This document shows positions 17,363 through 25,791 of a stretch of DNA of 64,000 nucleotides, in pieces. Each line of letters opens with the position of its first letter. Within the stretch, counting starts at the first letter, position 1. Made by a program: the position numbers and the translations under genes. Under the pieces are notes generated by a model that made no database searches, was not told where the DNA came from, and saw only the letters and a program-made list of their open reading frames with translations. The stretch is from UBA4582 sp002389265. GTDB lineage: Bacteria; Pseudomonadota; Gammaproteobacteria; Pseudomonadales; Azotimanducaceae. Location of the stretch: contig CALSRT010000005.1 of assembly GCA_943788825.1 (NCBI GenBank), forward strand, positions 62,001 to 126,000, read 5' to 3'.

Positions 17363-18031
17363 CTATAAGAAGCTGGCGATCTCTGCCAAGGTTTTCTTCT
17401 GAATATCCGGCACCTTCGCATCGATCGCCGGAAACCCCACCACTAACAGGACAAACGGACGTTCGGCTTTCGGCCGACCCAGTATCTGATTTAAGAAACC
17501 CATCGGACTCGGTGTGTGTGTCAGGCATGCCAGGCCCGCGTGGTGTAATGCCGTCACCAGAATACCCGTGGCGATACCCACTGACTCAGGGGCGTAATAG
17601 TGTTTGACGCGACTACCGTCGACGGCCTCGCCATAACGTTGTTGAAACACCGCGATCAGGTATGGCGCCGTCTCCAGAAACGGCTTGTCCGCATCCGTAC
17701 CCAAGGGCGCGAGCGCATCAAGCCAGTCTTGAGGTGCTTTGTGCGCATAAAACGCCTGTTCTTCCTTTTCAGCAGCCGCTCGAATCTGACGTTTAATATC
17801 CGGACTCTCGACCACAGCAAAATACCAGGGTTGCGTATTAGCACCGCTCGGCGCGGTGCCGGCTGCCAGCAAACACTGTTCAATGATTTCACGAGGCACC
17901 GGCCGATCAGAAAATTCTCGAAGACTCCTGCGTCGCTGTGCGACCTCAAGAAAATCTCGGGACCGCTGTCGCATTTGATCCTCGTCCAGGATCGGAAAGT
18001 GAAGTTTAAGCATGGGAGGCGTTGGTTTCAT
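17363..18031 (-). CDS. Nitroreductase-fold flavoprotein resembling iodotyrosine deiodinase
   Basis: FMN protein of the nitroreductase superfamily. RRRSLREFSDRPVP and AAGTAPSGANTQPWYFAVV match the FMN-binding part of vertebrate iodotyrosine deiodinase (IYD), as do HYYAPESVGIATGIL, TPSPMGFLNQILGRPKAE and LLVVGFPA. Mammalian IYD binds the amino-acid part of halotyrosine with Glu157, Tyr161 and Lys182. Here Glu91, Tyr95 (EQAFY) and Lys116 (KPFLETAP) fall at the same spacing of 4 and 21. Reductive dehalogenation of mono- or di-halotyrosine is therefore a real possibility; a generic nitroreductase is the alternative. ATG 18031 is used rather than TTG 18034. 222 residues, no membrane anchor. Confidence 0.85.
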   Translation of the reverse strand: MKPTPPMLKLHFPILDEDQMRQRSRDFLEVAQRRRSLREFSDRPVPREIIEQCLLAAGTAPSGANTQPWYFAVVESPDIKRQIRAAAEKEEQAFYAHKAPQDWLDALAPLGTDADKPFLETAPYLIAVFQQRYGEAVDGSRVKHYYAPESVGIATGILVTALHHAGLACLTHTPSPMGFLNQILGRPKAERPFVLLVVGFPAIDAKVPDIQKKTLAEIASFL

Positions 18032-18077
18032 CAAGCTAGTCTAGCAGACTGGCCGCACGCTAAAAGCCCCAGCCAAA

Positions 18078-20489
18078 CTAAAAGCAGATCTCGGCGACTT
18101 CCTCATAGGTCTCAACAAAGTGTACTGTCAGCCCCTTCGTCAGATAGTCTGGAATCTCATGGTAATCTCGCGCGTTGGCCGCAGGTAAAATCAATTCTTT
18201 GAGGTTCGCGCGCCTGGCAGCAATCACCTTCTCTCGAATTCCACCGACCGGCAGAACCCTACCCGTCAGGGTTAATTCGCCAGTCATCGCCAGGTCACGA
18301 TTGATCTTTCTGTTAGTCGCCAGCGATAGCAGCGCAGTGGCCATGGTCACCCCGGCACTGGGTCCATCTTTGGGAGTCGCGCCCTCAGGTACGTGCAGAT
18401 GAACAAAGGCCTCATCAAAAAAATCCGGATTCGAGCCCAGCTTTTCTAACCGACTCACCACAAAACTGTAGGCGATCTGGGCCGATTCCTGCATAACCTC
18501 ACCCAATTGTCCCGTCAGTTTGAAGCCTCTGTTTTTGGTGTGGATAAGAGAGGCTTCAATCGCCAGCGTCGTTCCACCCATGGCCGTCCAAGCCAAGCCG
18601 TTAATCACCCCCAAACCACGCTGCGGGCGTTGCCGGTGAAAATACGGAGCCCCGAGATAACGCTCCACATCCTTGACCCCAATACGAATGACTGACTTGG
18701 CGTCGTCTAGCAGCTCGACGATGGATTTGCGCACGATACGGCCCAACTGTTTATCCAACCCTCTAACGCCCGCCTCGCGGGCATAGCCATCCGCTACAGC
18801 TCTAATGGCGGCATCAGAGATCTTCAGCTTAGCCGCCGGTACACCCGCCTTCTGCAATAGGCGTTTCCACAAATGGTGCTTAGCAATCACAACTTTTTCT
18901 GCTGTGAGATAGCCGGCGAGCCGAATAATTTCCATGCGATCTAACAACGGCCCAGGGATCGTGTCGAGCTGGTTGGCCGTGCAGATAAACAGGACTTTTG
19001 ACAGGTCAACTCGCAGATCAAGATAGTGATCAAGAAACTCGGCGTTCTGCTCTGGATCAAGCACTTCCAACAGCGCCGATGCTGGATCACCCTGGAATGA
19101 AGCGCCGATCTTGTCGATTTCATCCAGCATGATCACCGGATTTGAAACGGCCACTTCCTTTAGCGACTGGATCAACTTGCCAGGCATCGCCCCAATATAG
19201 GTTCGGCGGTGGCCTTTGATTTCCGCTTCGTCGCGCATGCCACCCAGACTGAATCGATAGAACTTACGACCCAATGCATTGGCGATGGATTTACCGATTG
19301 ACGTTTTACCCACGCCTGGCGGGCCAACCAACAATAGAATAGAACCTGCCATTTCACCGCGATAGGCGCCGACCGCAAGGAATTCGATAATGCGCTGTTT
19401 AATATCCTCCAGGCCGTCATGATCCTGATCCAGGATCCGCCTCGCCTGTTTTAAATCCAGTTGGTCATGACTCGTCACGCCCCAGGGTACTGAAGTTAGC
19501 CAATCCAAATAATTACGAGTCACGGCATACTCCGCAGAAGCCGCTTCCAACACTCGAAGCTTTTCGATTTCCTCATCGGCACGAGCCTGAACATGGGCTG
19601 GCACCACCAGTGCCTGCAACCGCTCAATAAACTTCTCGGCATCGGCTTGCCGGTCATCTTTGGTAATACCCAGTTCCTTCTGAATCACCTTGAGCTGTTG
19701 GCGCAGAAAGAACGTTTTTTGTTGTTCACTAACCTGCTCGTTAACCTGCTTGGTGATCTTCATCTGCAACCGGGCTATCTCAAGTTCCTTGCGCAGTAAC
19801 AGCAGCACTTTCTCCATGCGCTCCAGTAACGGCAAGGTCTCCAAAATGTCCTGCATATCTTCCGCGGAGGCCGAGGTAATCGCAGCCGCGAAGTCAGCCA
19901 GCGGGCCTGGCTCATTAGGATTGAAGTAATTCAGGTATTGTTTGAGCTCTTCGTTGTACAGTGGATTCAGGGTCATTAATTCCTTGATGATGTCTATCAG
20001 CGCCATCGCATAGGCGCGTAATTGACTCTCGTCAGCCACCACTGGCGATTCCAGATATTCGACCCGAACAATGAATGGCGGTATTTTTCGAATCCATTCC
20101 TTGATCCGAAAACGTCGCACCCCCTGAGCGATAAACTGCAGCTTACCTTTGACCTCCTGCAGTCGATGAATACGCGCCACACAACCAATCTCGCGAACAT
20201 CTTCGGGTCTTGGGACACCACTGCCGTCGACAATAGGCGCATAGCTCATGGCAATTAATTTATGTGCGGTTTCTGCCACACGCTTGATGCCATCACCCCA
20301 GGGCTCACCTTCAACCACAATCGGTTGAACCAATACCGGAAAATAAGGTTCCGAGGTCAGCGGGATGAGCTGCAGCGTGTCGGGCAGCACTTCATCGGGG
20401 CGCGCCAGTAAATATTCCGACTTTTTGGTACGGGGAATAAATTCAGCTTGTTCTTTGCTTTCTTTGCTATCTTTGCTTTCTTCGCTCAT
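18078..20489 (-). CDS. lon: ATP-dependent protease Lon
   Basis: Cytoplasmic ATP-driven serine protease for damaged and regulatory proteins. The N-terminal LON domain (LQLIPLTSEPYFPVLVQPIVV) is followed by a long coiled coil (EQQKTFFLRQQLKVIQKELG), then the AAA+ module with LLVGPPGVGKTSIGKSIA, VIMLDEIDKIG and LRVDLSKVLFICTANQ. The protease domain has the nucleophile in KDGPSAGVTMA and the lysine in IREKVIAARRA. About 803 residues, the normal size. The N-terminus starts with a short charged repeat (SKDSKESKEQ) and PYFPVL instead of the common PVRDVV-type opening. ATG 20489 is preferred over TTG 20504, although no ribosome site is obvious. Confidence 0.95.
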   Translation of the reverse strand: MSEESKDSKESKEQAEFIPRTKKSEYLLARPDEVLPDTLQLIPLTSEPYFPVLVQPIVVEGEPWGDGIKRVAETAHKLIAMSYAPIVDGSGVPRPEDVREIGCVARIHRLQEVKGKLQFIAQGVRRFRIKEWIRKIPPFIVRVEYLESPVVADESQLRAYAMALIDIIKELMTLNPLYNEELKQYLNYFNPNEPGPLADFAAAITSASAEDMQDILETLPLLERMEKVLLLLRKELEIARLQMKITKQVNEQVSEQQKTFFLRQQLKVIQKELGITKDDRQADAEKFIERLQALVVPAHVQARADEEIEKLRVLEAASAEYAVTRNYLDWLTSVPWGVTSHDQLDLKQARRILDQDHDGLEDIKQRIIEFLAVGAYRGEMAGSILLLVGPPGVGKTSIGKSIANALGRKFYRFSLGGMRDEAEIKGHRRTYIGAMPGKLIQSLKEVAVSNPVIMLDEIDKIGASFQGDPASALLEVLDPEQNAEFLDHYLDLRVDLSKVLFICTANQLDTIPGPLLDRMEIIRLAGYLTAEKVVIAKHHLWKRLLQKAGVPAAKLKISDAAIRAVADGYAREAGVRGLDKQLGRIVRKSIVELLDDAKSVIRIGVKDVERYLGAPYFHRQRPQRGLGVINGLAWTAMGGTTLAIEASLIHTKNRGFKLTGQLGEVMQESAQIAYSFVVSRLEKLGSNPDFFDEAFVHLHVPEGATPKDGPSAGVTMATALLSLATNRKINRDLAMTGELTLTGRVLPVGGIREKVIAARRANLKELILPAANARDYHEIPDYLTKGLTVHFVETYEEVAEICF

Positions 20490-20521
20490 ACAGGGCGCAC
20501 TCAATAGGGGCTAAAACCAAA

Positions 20522-20549
20522 TTGTTGGGCCAGACCGAATGGATTCAAG
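20522..20549 (-). promoter_or_regulatory. Possible heat-shock (sigma-32) promoter of lon
   Basis: Read on the minus strand, CTTGAA (20549-20544) is followed after exactly 14 bases by CCCAACAA (20529-20522). The sigma-32 pattern is CTTGAA, 13-15 bases, then CCCCATNT, so the -35 is perfect and the -10 partly matches. Transcription would start about 25 bases before the lon ATG. lon is a classic heat-shock gene, which supports the reading. Confidence 0.4.
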
Positions 20550-20706
20550 AGCCTGCGGGTAGCCGCCAATTGGCCTGCAAGTCAAACACTCGAACCTTGA
20601 ATTGAAACCAATCTGCCTAATCCACAAGTTTTGTCCTGCGTGACCTGCACTATTCACGGCAAATCAGGCTAGAATAAAATTATCTGCCAAGTCTATTGAA
20701 GGGCCC

Positions 20707-21855
20707 ATGACCACAGTCACTTGCATTGAAGATCTTCGGGTTTTATACGAAAAACGCGTTCCCCGAATGTTTTATGACTACGCAGAATCCGGTTCCTGGA
20801 CCGAGTCCACGCTTCGCGACAACGTCGACGCTTTCGCCCGCATCAAACTCAGACAAAAAGTGCTGGTTAATATCGCCGACCGCTCTCTTGCCAGCACCAT
20901 GGTTGGCCAGGCGGTCACTATGCCAGTGGCACTGGCGCCGACAGGCTTGACCGGGATGCAACACGCCGACGGTGAGATTCTGGCCGCTCGAGCCGCCGAA
21001 AAATTTGGCGTACCCTTTTGCCTGTCGACCATGAGTATCTGCGCCATCGAAGATGTCGCGGACCAAGCCACTCAGCCCTTCTGGTTTCAACTCTATGTGA
21101 TGCGCGATCGAGACTATATCGCTCGACTGATCCAGCGGGCGAAAGCAGCCCAGTGTTCCGCCCTGGTACTTACCCTGGATCTGCAAATCATGGGGCAACG
21201 CCATAAAGACATTAAAAATGGTCTGTCCGCGCCGCCCAAAATGACCTTAAAAAATATCGCGAATATAGCGACCAAACCACGCTGGGCCATGGGGATGCTT
21301 CGGACTCGCCGGCACAATTTCGGCAATATCGTTGGCCATGTATCCGGTGTCGATAACATGGGCAGCCTGAGTCAATGGACTACCAGCCAATTCGATCCGA
21401 GCTTGAGTTGGGAAGACGTGGCATGGGTCAAAGAGCAATGGGGCGGCAAGCTGATTCTGAAGGGCGTCATGGACCCCGAAGATGCCTATATGGCGGTTAA
21501 AAGTGGCGCAGATGCGTTGATTGTCTCCAACCACGGTGGTCGCCAACTCGATGGCGCACCCGCAGCGCTCGATGCCCTGCCAGGCATCGTTGCTGCGGTC
21601 GGTGACGATATTGAGATATGGATGGATGGTGGCATTCGTAGTGGCCAGGATGTCTTCAAAGCCATCGCCCTCGGCGCTAAAGGTACCCTCATCGGTCGAG
21701 CATTCCTTTATGGATTGGGTGCCATGGGTGAAGCCGGAGTCACTCACTGCTTGCAAATCATTGAGAAAGAACTGGATTTGACGATGGCGTTCAGTGGCTT
21801 GAGCGACATCAATGACGTTGACGAGAAGGTCATTTGGGCACCCGGTTCCCGCTGA
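20707..21855 (+). CDS. lldD: FMN-dependent alpha-hydroxyacid dehydrogenase (L-lactate dehydrogenase type)
   Basis: Oxidises an L-2-hydroxyacid, most likely L-lactate, with FMN and passes electrons to the respiratory chain. PRMFYDYAESGSWTE, MPVALAPTGLTG and FCLSTMSICAIEDV mark the N-terminal half, and FWFQLYVMRDRDY the substrate side. The catalytic base is His in SNHGGRQLDGAPA, and phosphate binding lies in WMDGGIRSGQDVFKA. 382 residues. Family members also use glycolate or mandelate, so the substrate and symbol are by similarity. A TAGAAT hexamer at 20670-20675 could be the -10. The next gene begins 3 bases after the stop and is probably co-transcribed. Confidence 0.85.
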   Translation: MTTVTCIEDLRVLYEKRVPRMFYDYAESGSWTESTLRDNVDAFARIKLRQKVLVNIADRSLASTMVGQAVTMPVALAPTGLTGMQHADGEILAARAAEKFGVPFCLSTMSICAIEDVADQATQPFWFQLYVMRDRDYIARLIQRAKAAQCSALVLTLDLQIMGQRHKDIKNGLSAPPKMTLKNIANIATKPRWAMGMLRTRRHNFGNIVGHVSGVDNMGSLSQWTTSQFDPSLSWEDVAWVKEQWGGKLILKGVMDPEDAYMAVKSGADALIVSNHGGRQLDGAPAALDALPGIVAAVGDDIEIWMDGGIRSGQDVFKAIALGAKGTLIGRAFLYGLGAMGEAGVTHCLQIIEKELDLTMAFSGLSDINDVDEKVIWAPGSR

Positions 21856-21858
21856 ACC

Positions 21859-22689
21859 ATGCCATCCATGACTCACCAACGCAGTCAAAAACTCCGCCGA
21901 GTCACGGCTCTCTTCGCCCTCACTGGCGCACTGCTACTGCTGATCTTGACGTGGATACCTAATATTGACGACGCGGCAACCCAATATCTGAATGCCGCGC
22001 TGAACAGTCATTTACTGGTCTACGCCAGCGCCAGAACGATTAACGCGATCATTTCAGTGATTGCATCCATAGAAGTCAGTCTCAGCTTCGGTGCAGGCGT
22101 CGCCCTGCAACCCGGTGAAGCACTCGATCCCCTGAATGACTTGATCGAGCGGTTTTCAGGTTTTGTACTCTATGGACTCGCGGCCCTCGGGTTACAGCAG
22201 GCTGTATTAGTTGCCGCCGGCAGTGTCGCCGCCAAGGTGCTAACTAGCTGCGCTGTGATTGGCGCCTTAACGGCGTATCTTTGGCGCATCAAAATACCGA
22301 CATGGCTACTGCGCTTGCTGCTCCTGCTGATGTTTGTCCGATTCATTTTTGTTTTGCAAGTCGGTTTGAGCTGGGGGCTCGACAAGCTTTATTTTGAGAC
22401 GGAACAACAGCAAGCACTGGCCTCTCTGAATCTGGTCAAAGATCATTTACACGATCTGCGCGACAGCTATATGCAGTCGATTGATTCCAGCGGGTTTTTC
22501 AGTGGCACCTGGCAAGCGGCTCAAGCGCTTATCGGTACTGATGACCAGCAAAGCATGACTGACATTGCCGCAACCGCTATCATCCGCTTGCTGGTTATCC
22601 TGCTGTTACAAAGTCTGCTGCTGCCATTGGTGTTTATCTGGCTGATCTGGCAGCTCCTCAAATCAATCATCACCAGACCAACAAATTAA
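21859..22689 (+). CDS. Multi-pass membrane protein, unknown function
   Basis: I do not recognise a named family. The 276-residue protein has hydrophobic segments near residues 17-34 (LFALTGALLLLILTWI), 95-130, 134-150, 154-178 (LLRLLLLLMFVRFIFVL) and 245-268 (LLVILLLQSLLLPLVFIWLIW). A polar stretch at residues 182-235 lies between the last two. The start ATG 21859 follows the dehydrogenase stop by 3 bases, so the two are likely translated from one message. That suggests, but does not show, a link with hydroxyacid oxidation or transport. There are no cysteine clusters, nucleotide-binding motifs or known transporter signatures. Confidence 0.75.
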   Translation: MPSMTHQRSQKLRRVTALFALTGALLLLILTWIPNIDDAATQYLNAALNSHLLVYASARTINAIISVIASIEVSLSFGAGVALQPGEALDPLNDLIERFSGFVLYGLAALGLQQAVLVAAGSVAAKVLTSCAVIGALTAYLWRIKIPTWLLRLLLLLMFVRFIFVLQVGLSWGLDKLYFETEQQQALASLNLVKDHLHDLRDSYMQSIDSSGFFSGTWQAAQALIGTDDQQSMTDIAATAIIRLLVILLLQSLLLPLVFIWLIWQLLKSIITRPTN

Positions 22690-22703
22690 GCCGCCTCAGC
22701 AGT

Positions 22704-23453
22704 CTAACTGGCTAGGCGCTTGTGCTTTTCGAGCACATCGAAGGCATTCTGAATTTCCTTGAACTTTTCCTCCGCCACCGATGCCAGCTCAGGTGACATA
22801 CCATTCGCCAAAACACGGTCAGGATGATATTCCATAGCCAATTTTCGATACTTCGCCTTGATCACTTTCAACTCGTCAGTGGGTTTGCAGCCCAGGATCT
22901 GGAAGCATCGACTCAAATCGTTATTCGAGCCAGTAAAGCGGCTCTTGATCTGTTCGTAGTGGCTTTCCAGCTGAAAAATTCGGACGGCCTGCAGCAGCAA
23001 TTTTTCTTCTGCCGCATGCAGGGTGCCATCGGCATAGGCTACCAACAACAGCAGATCAACCAGCGACTCCTTCACCACTCGGACCGACCCAAACTCTTGC
23101 TGGAATTGCTGAGCAAAGCTCTCAAAGGTCGCATCTGAATCTTTTGCAGCGTTGAATATTTGAATCGCGAGCTTCCGCGCCGGCGGATCAAGGCGCAGAT
23201 TCTCGCGCATCACTCGATCGATAACATCCACTTCGGCTTGAGACACAAAACCGTCGGCTTTCGCGAGCTTACCCAGCATCGAAAAGGTCGCAGCAAAATA
23301 AATACTTTGCTTGTTCTCAATAGAACTCAACAGGCCTCGGCCTTTGGCCTTCGAATCGAATTGATGCCCCATGACCGCACCCATGACGCCACCCAGTGGA
23401 CCGCCAAGCACAAATCCAATACCACCACCTAGGACTTTCCCCAACCAACTCAT
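22704..23453 (-). CDS. djlA: DjlA-like membrane J-domain co-chaperone
   Basis: Membrane-anchored DnaJ-type partner of DnaK. The N-terminal Gly-rich segment (LGKVLGGGIGFVLGGPLGGVMGAVMGHQ) is the DjlA membrane anchor. A TerB-like helical domain follows (FAATFSMLGKLAKADGFVSQAEVDVI, VAYADGTLHAAEEKLL). The C-terminus is a J domain with the HPD motif in AMEYHPDRV. 249 residues from ATG 23453. The open frame extends upstream to 23552, but that part has no homology, and the ATG overlaps the stop of the preceding hydrolase gene as ATGA, typical translational coupling. It is the last gene of a phosphohexomutase-hydrolase-djlA operon. Confidence 0.9.
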   Translation of the reverse strand: MSWLGKVLGGGIGFVLGGPLGGVMGAVMGHQFDSKAKGRGLLSSIENKQSIYFAATFSMLGKLAKADGFVSQAEVDVIDRVMRENLRLDPPARKLAIQIFNAAKDSDATFESFAQQFQQEFGSVRVVKESLVDLLLLVAYADGTLHAAEEKLLLQAVRIFQLESHYEQIKSRFTGSNNDLSRCFQILGCKPTDELKVIKAKYRKLAMEYHPDRVLANGMSPELASVAEEKFKEIQNAFDVLEKHKRLAS

Positions 23454-24328
23454 GTAATGCTCCGATAAAAATCTACCATTGTGTCCAGCAGGATCGGCAC
23501 GGCACCGGCTGGTATGTTGTGCCCTAGCCCTTCGATGACATTGAGCTGACACCCGGGAATATGCTTTGCAGTGTCTTCACCTGCGGCGAGGGGTATTAAT
23601 GGGTCGTCTGCGCCATGAATCACCAGCACGGGGATTTTTATCTGCTCAAGCATTCTCGTGCGATCACCGGTCGCCACCACCGCCGCCATTTGGCGCGCCA
23701 CACCAGCCGGATTATGATTTCGATCGAATCTTTTTTGGGCGATGGCCAACCGCTGTTCAAGGCTCTCTGGATAGGCTGGACTGCCACAAATCAGCAGACC
23801 TTCCGCTGTCAGCGCAACAGCGGCCGCCTTGCCACCCGCCGGGTCGGGGCTGGCTACCAAAGAAGCCTGAGCCGCCGGCGTCGCGCCCGGTAAGCCGCGC
23901 CTACCGCTTGATGACATCATGGATATCATAGACAGCAATCGCGCTCCATGGGTGGCAGCCAGTAATTGGGCAATCATACCGCCCATGGAAATCCCCATAA
24001 CATGAGCCCGCTGAATGCCAAGGGCGTCCATTAGACCGATAACATCATTCGCCATATCCTGCAGATCATAGGCCAGCGTCCCTCTATCACCTCGCACGAT
24101 GGCAGACAGATCGGGCAATCCCGCCTGCGTAAACGTCTCGGATAAGCCTACGTCGCGATTATCGAAAACAACAACATGGAAGCCCTGCTCTACCAACCCC
24201 TCCAGCAATGCCTCAGGCCAATCGATGAGTTGTGTGCCCAAACCCCGCATCAATATCACAGTGGGCAGCTGTTGGTCGCCGCGCGCCTCGTATTCTAGCG
24301 ATATCTGATTCGCAACAACTTGAGTCAC
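23450..24328 (-). CDS. Alpha/beta hydrolase
   Basis: Single-domain hydrolase with the complete triad. The nucleophile lies in VMGISMGGMIAQ near residue 115, the acid in VIHGADDPLIP near residue 240, and the histidine in GLGHNIP near residue 268. VILMRGLGTQ replaces the usual HG oxyanion stretch, and FDNRDVGLS is typical of the esterase/C-C hydrolase branch. 292 residues, no signal peptide. It starts with GTG, which overlaps the stop of the phosphohexomutase gene as GTGA; its own stop overlaps djlA. The substrate is unknown. Confidence 0.85.
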   Translation of the reverse strand: MTQVVANQISLEYEARGDQQLPTVILMRGLGTQLIDWPEALLEGLVEQGFHVVVFDNRDVGLSETFTQAGLPDLSAIVRGDRGTLAYDLQDMANDVIGLMDALGIQRAHVMGISMGGMIAQLLAATHGARLLSMISMMSSSGRRGLPGATPAAQASLVASPDPAGGKAAAVALTAEGLLICGSPAYPESLEQRLAIAQKRFDRNHNPAGVARQMAAVVATGDRTRMLEQIKIPVLVIHGADDPLIPLAAGEDTAKHIPGCQLNVIEGLGHNIPAGAVPILLDTMVDFYRSIT

Positions 24329-25686
24329 AGCGCCTCGCCTCCCATCAACGCCAAAATTTCTGCGGTTTTGGTCTGCATCAAGTGCTGATCACCTCGCGAT
24401 TCCACGTTAAGTCGAACCACCGGCTCAGTATTCGACATACGCACATTAAACCGCCATTGGGCAAATTCCATACTCAGCCCATCCGTGTGATCTATGGCGA
24501 CCACGTCGGCACCATAGTGCGTCTCGAGGCTGGCTAACACCCCTGCAGCATCATCGATGCGACGATTGATTTCACCACTGGCGGGAAAGGCTAACATGCG
24601 CTCATCCACCATTTCTGCGAGGCTCTTACCCCGACTCGACATCAAGCCCACCACCAATAACCAAGGCACCATGCCACTGTCGCAATAGGCAAAATCCCGA
24701 AAATAATGATGGGCGCTCATCTCACCACCGTAAACAGCATTCTCAAGTCGCATCCGCTCTTTGATAAAGGCATGACCGGTCTTACTGAGTATGGGTGTAC
24801 CACCGCCGCGGTTGACGATATCAATCGTATTCCAGGTCAACCGTGGGTCATGCACGATCTTGCTACCGGGCTGTTGTTGCAGAAACGCTTCAGCAAGCAA
24901 GCCAACGATGTAGTAACCCTCAATAAAACGCCCACTGGCGTCGAAGAAAAAACAACGATCAAAGTCACCGTCCCAAGCGATACCCAGATCTGCGCCATGG
25001 GCTAAGATAGCATCAATCGTGGGTTGACGATTCGCTTCCAACAGCGGGTTCGGCACGCCATTGGGGAAGTGCCCGTCAGCAACATGCTGCAGTTTGATAA
25101 ACGTGAAGGGCAACGACGCCTCTAACAAATCAATCACCGCTCCGGCACCACCATTACCACTGTTAACAACAATCTTAAGGGGCTTTATCGTCTCCTTGTC
25201 GACGTAGGCGAGGAGCTTATCTTTATAGGCTGCACGATGTTCAAGCCGCGTCAGCTTGCCAATTCGTGTACTCGCGGCAAAGGCGTTCTCTTCAGCCAAA
25301 CGTTGAATTTCAAACAGACCCGTATCACCGCTGATGGGTTTCGAATCCTCCCGTACCAGTTTCATGCCATTATAGTCTTTAGGATTATGACTCGCGGTCA
25401 CCACGATACCGCCGTCCATCTCGAAATGGGAGGTGGCAAAGTAGATTTCCTCAGTGCCACACTCACCGATATGGAACACATCAACGCCGCTGTCCAGTAA
25501 GCCTTCAATCAGTGCATCGGATAGCGCCGGACTAGACAGGCGAATGTCGTGGCCCACCACAACCCGCTTAGGCTGCAAGAATGCCGCATAGGCTCGACCG
25601 ACTCGATAGGCGATAGACTCGTTCAGTTGGTCTGGAACACGACCACGCAGGTCGTAAGCTTTAAAACAATGGATGGGGTCGGTCAA
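24325..25686 (-). CDS. manB: Phosphomannomutase/phosphoglucomutase
   Basis: Interconverts mannose- or glucose-6-phosphate and the 1-phosphate, supplying GDP-mannose and related sugars for surface polysaccharide. FKAYDLRGRVPDQL opens the protein. The phosphoserine loop is VVTASHNPKDYNGMK (near residue 100), the metal loop WDGDFDRCFFFD (near residue 240), the sugar loop YGGEMSAHHYFRD and the phosphate loop RMSNTEPVVRLNVES. 453 residues matches the bacterial ManB/CpsG/AlgC group. The best start is TTG 25686, with GGAA upstream; no ATG lies near. It is the first gene of a three-gene operon with 4-base overlaps. Confidence 0.9.
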   Translation of the reverse strand: MTDPIHCFKAYDLRGRVPDQLNESIAYRVGRAYAAFLQPKRVVVGHDIRLSSPALSDALIEGLLDSGVDVFHIGECGTEEIYFATSHFEMDGGIVVTASHNPKDYNGMKLVREDSKPISGDTGLFEIQRLAEENAFAASTRIGKLTRLEHRAAYKDKLLAYVDKETIKPLKIVVNSGNGGAGAVIDLLEASLPFTFIKLQHVADGHFPNGVPNPLLEANRQPTIDAILAHGADLGIAWDGDFDRCFFFDASGRFIEGYYIVGLLAEAFLQQQPGSKIVHDPRLTWNTIDIVNRGGGTPILSKTGHAFIKERMRLENAVYGGEMSAHHYFRDFAYCDSGMVPWLLVVGLMSSRGKSLAEMVDERMLAFPASGEINRRIDDAAGVLASLETHYGADVVAIDHTDGLSMEFAQWRFNVRMSNTEPVVRLNVESRGDQHLMQTKTAEILALMGGEAL

Positions 25687-25791
25687 GGCGCTTTCCGTTT
25701 ACTGTTAAAGCCGCAGTCTAACACTTTAGGCCGCCTTGACCCACGTCTAAGCCGACAAAAAACCATCGACCGAAGGCTCGCAGCCCGGACC

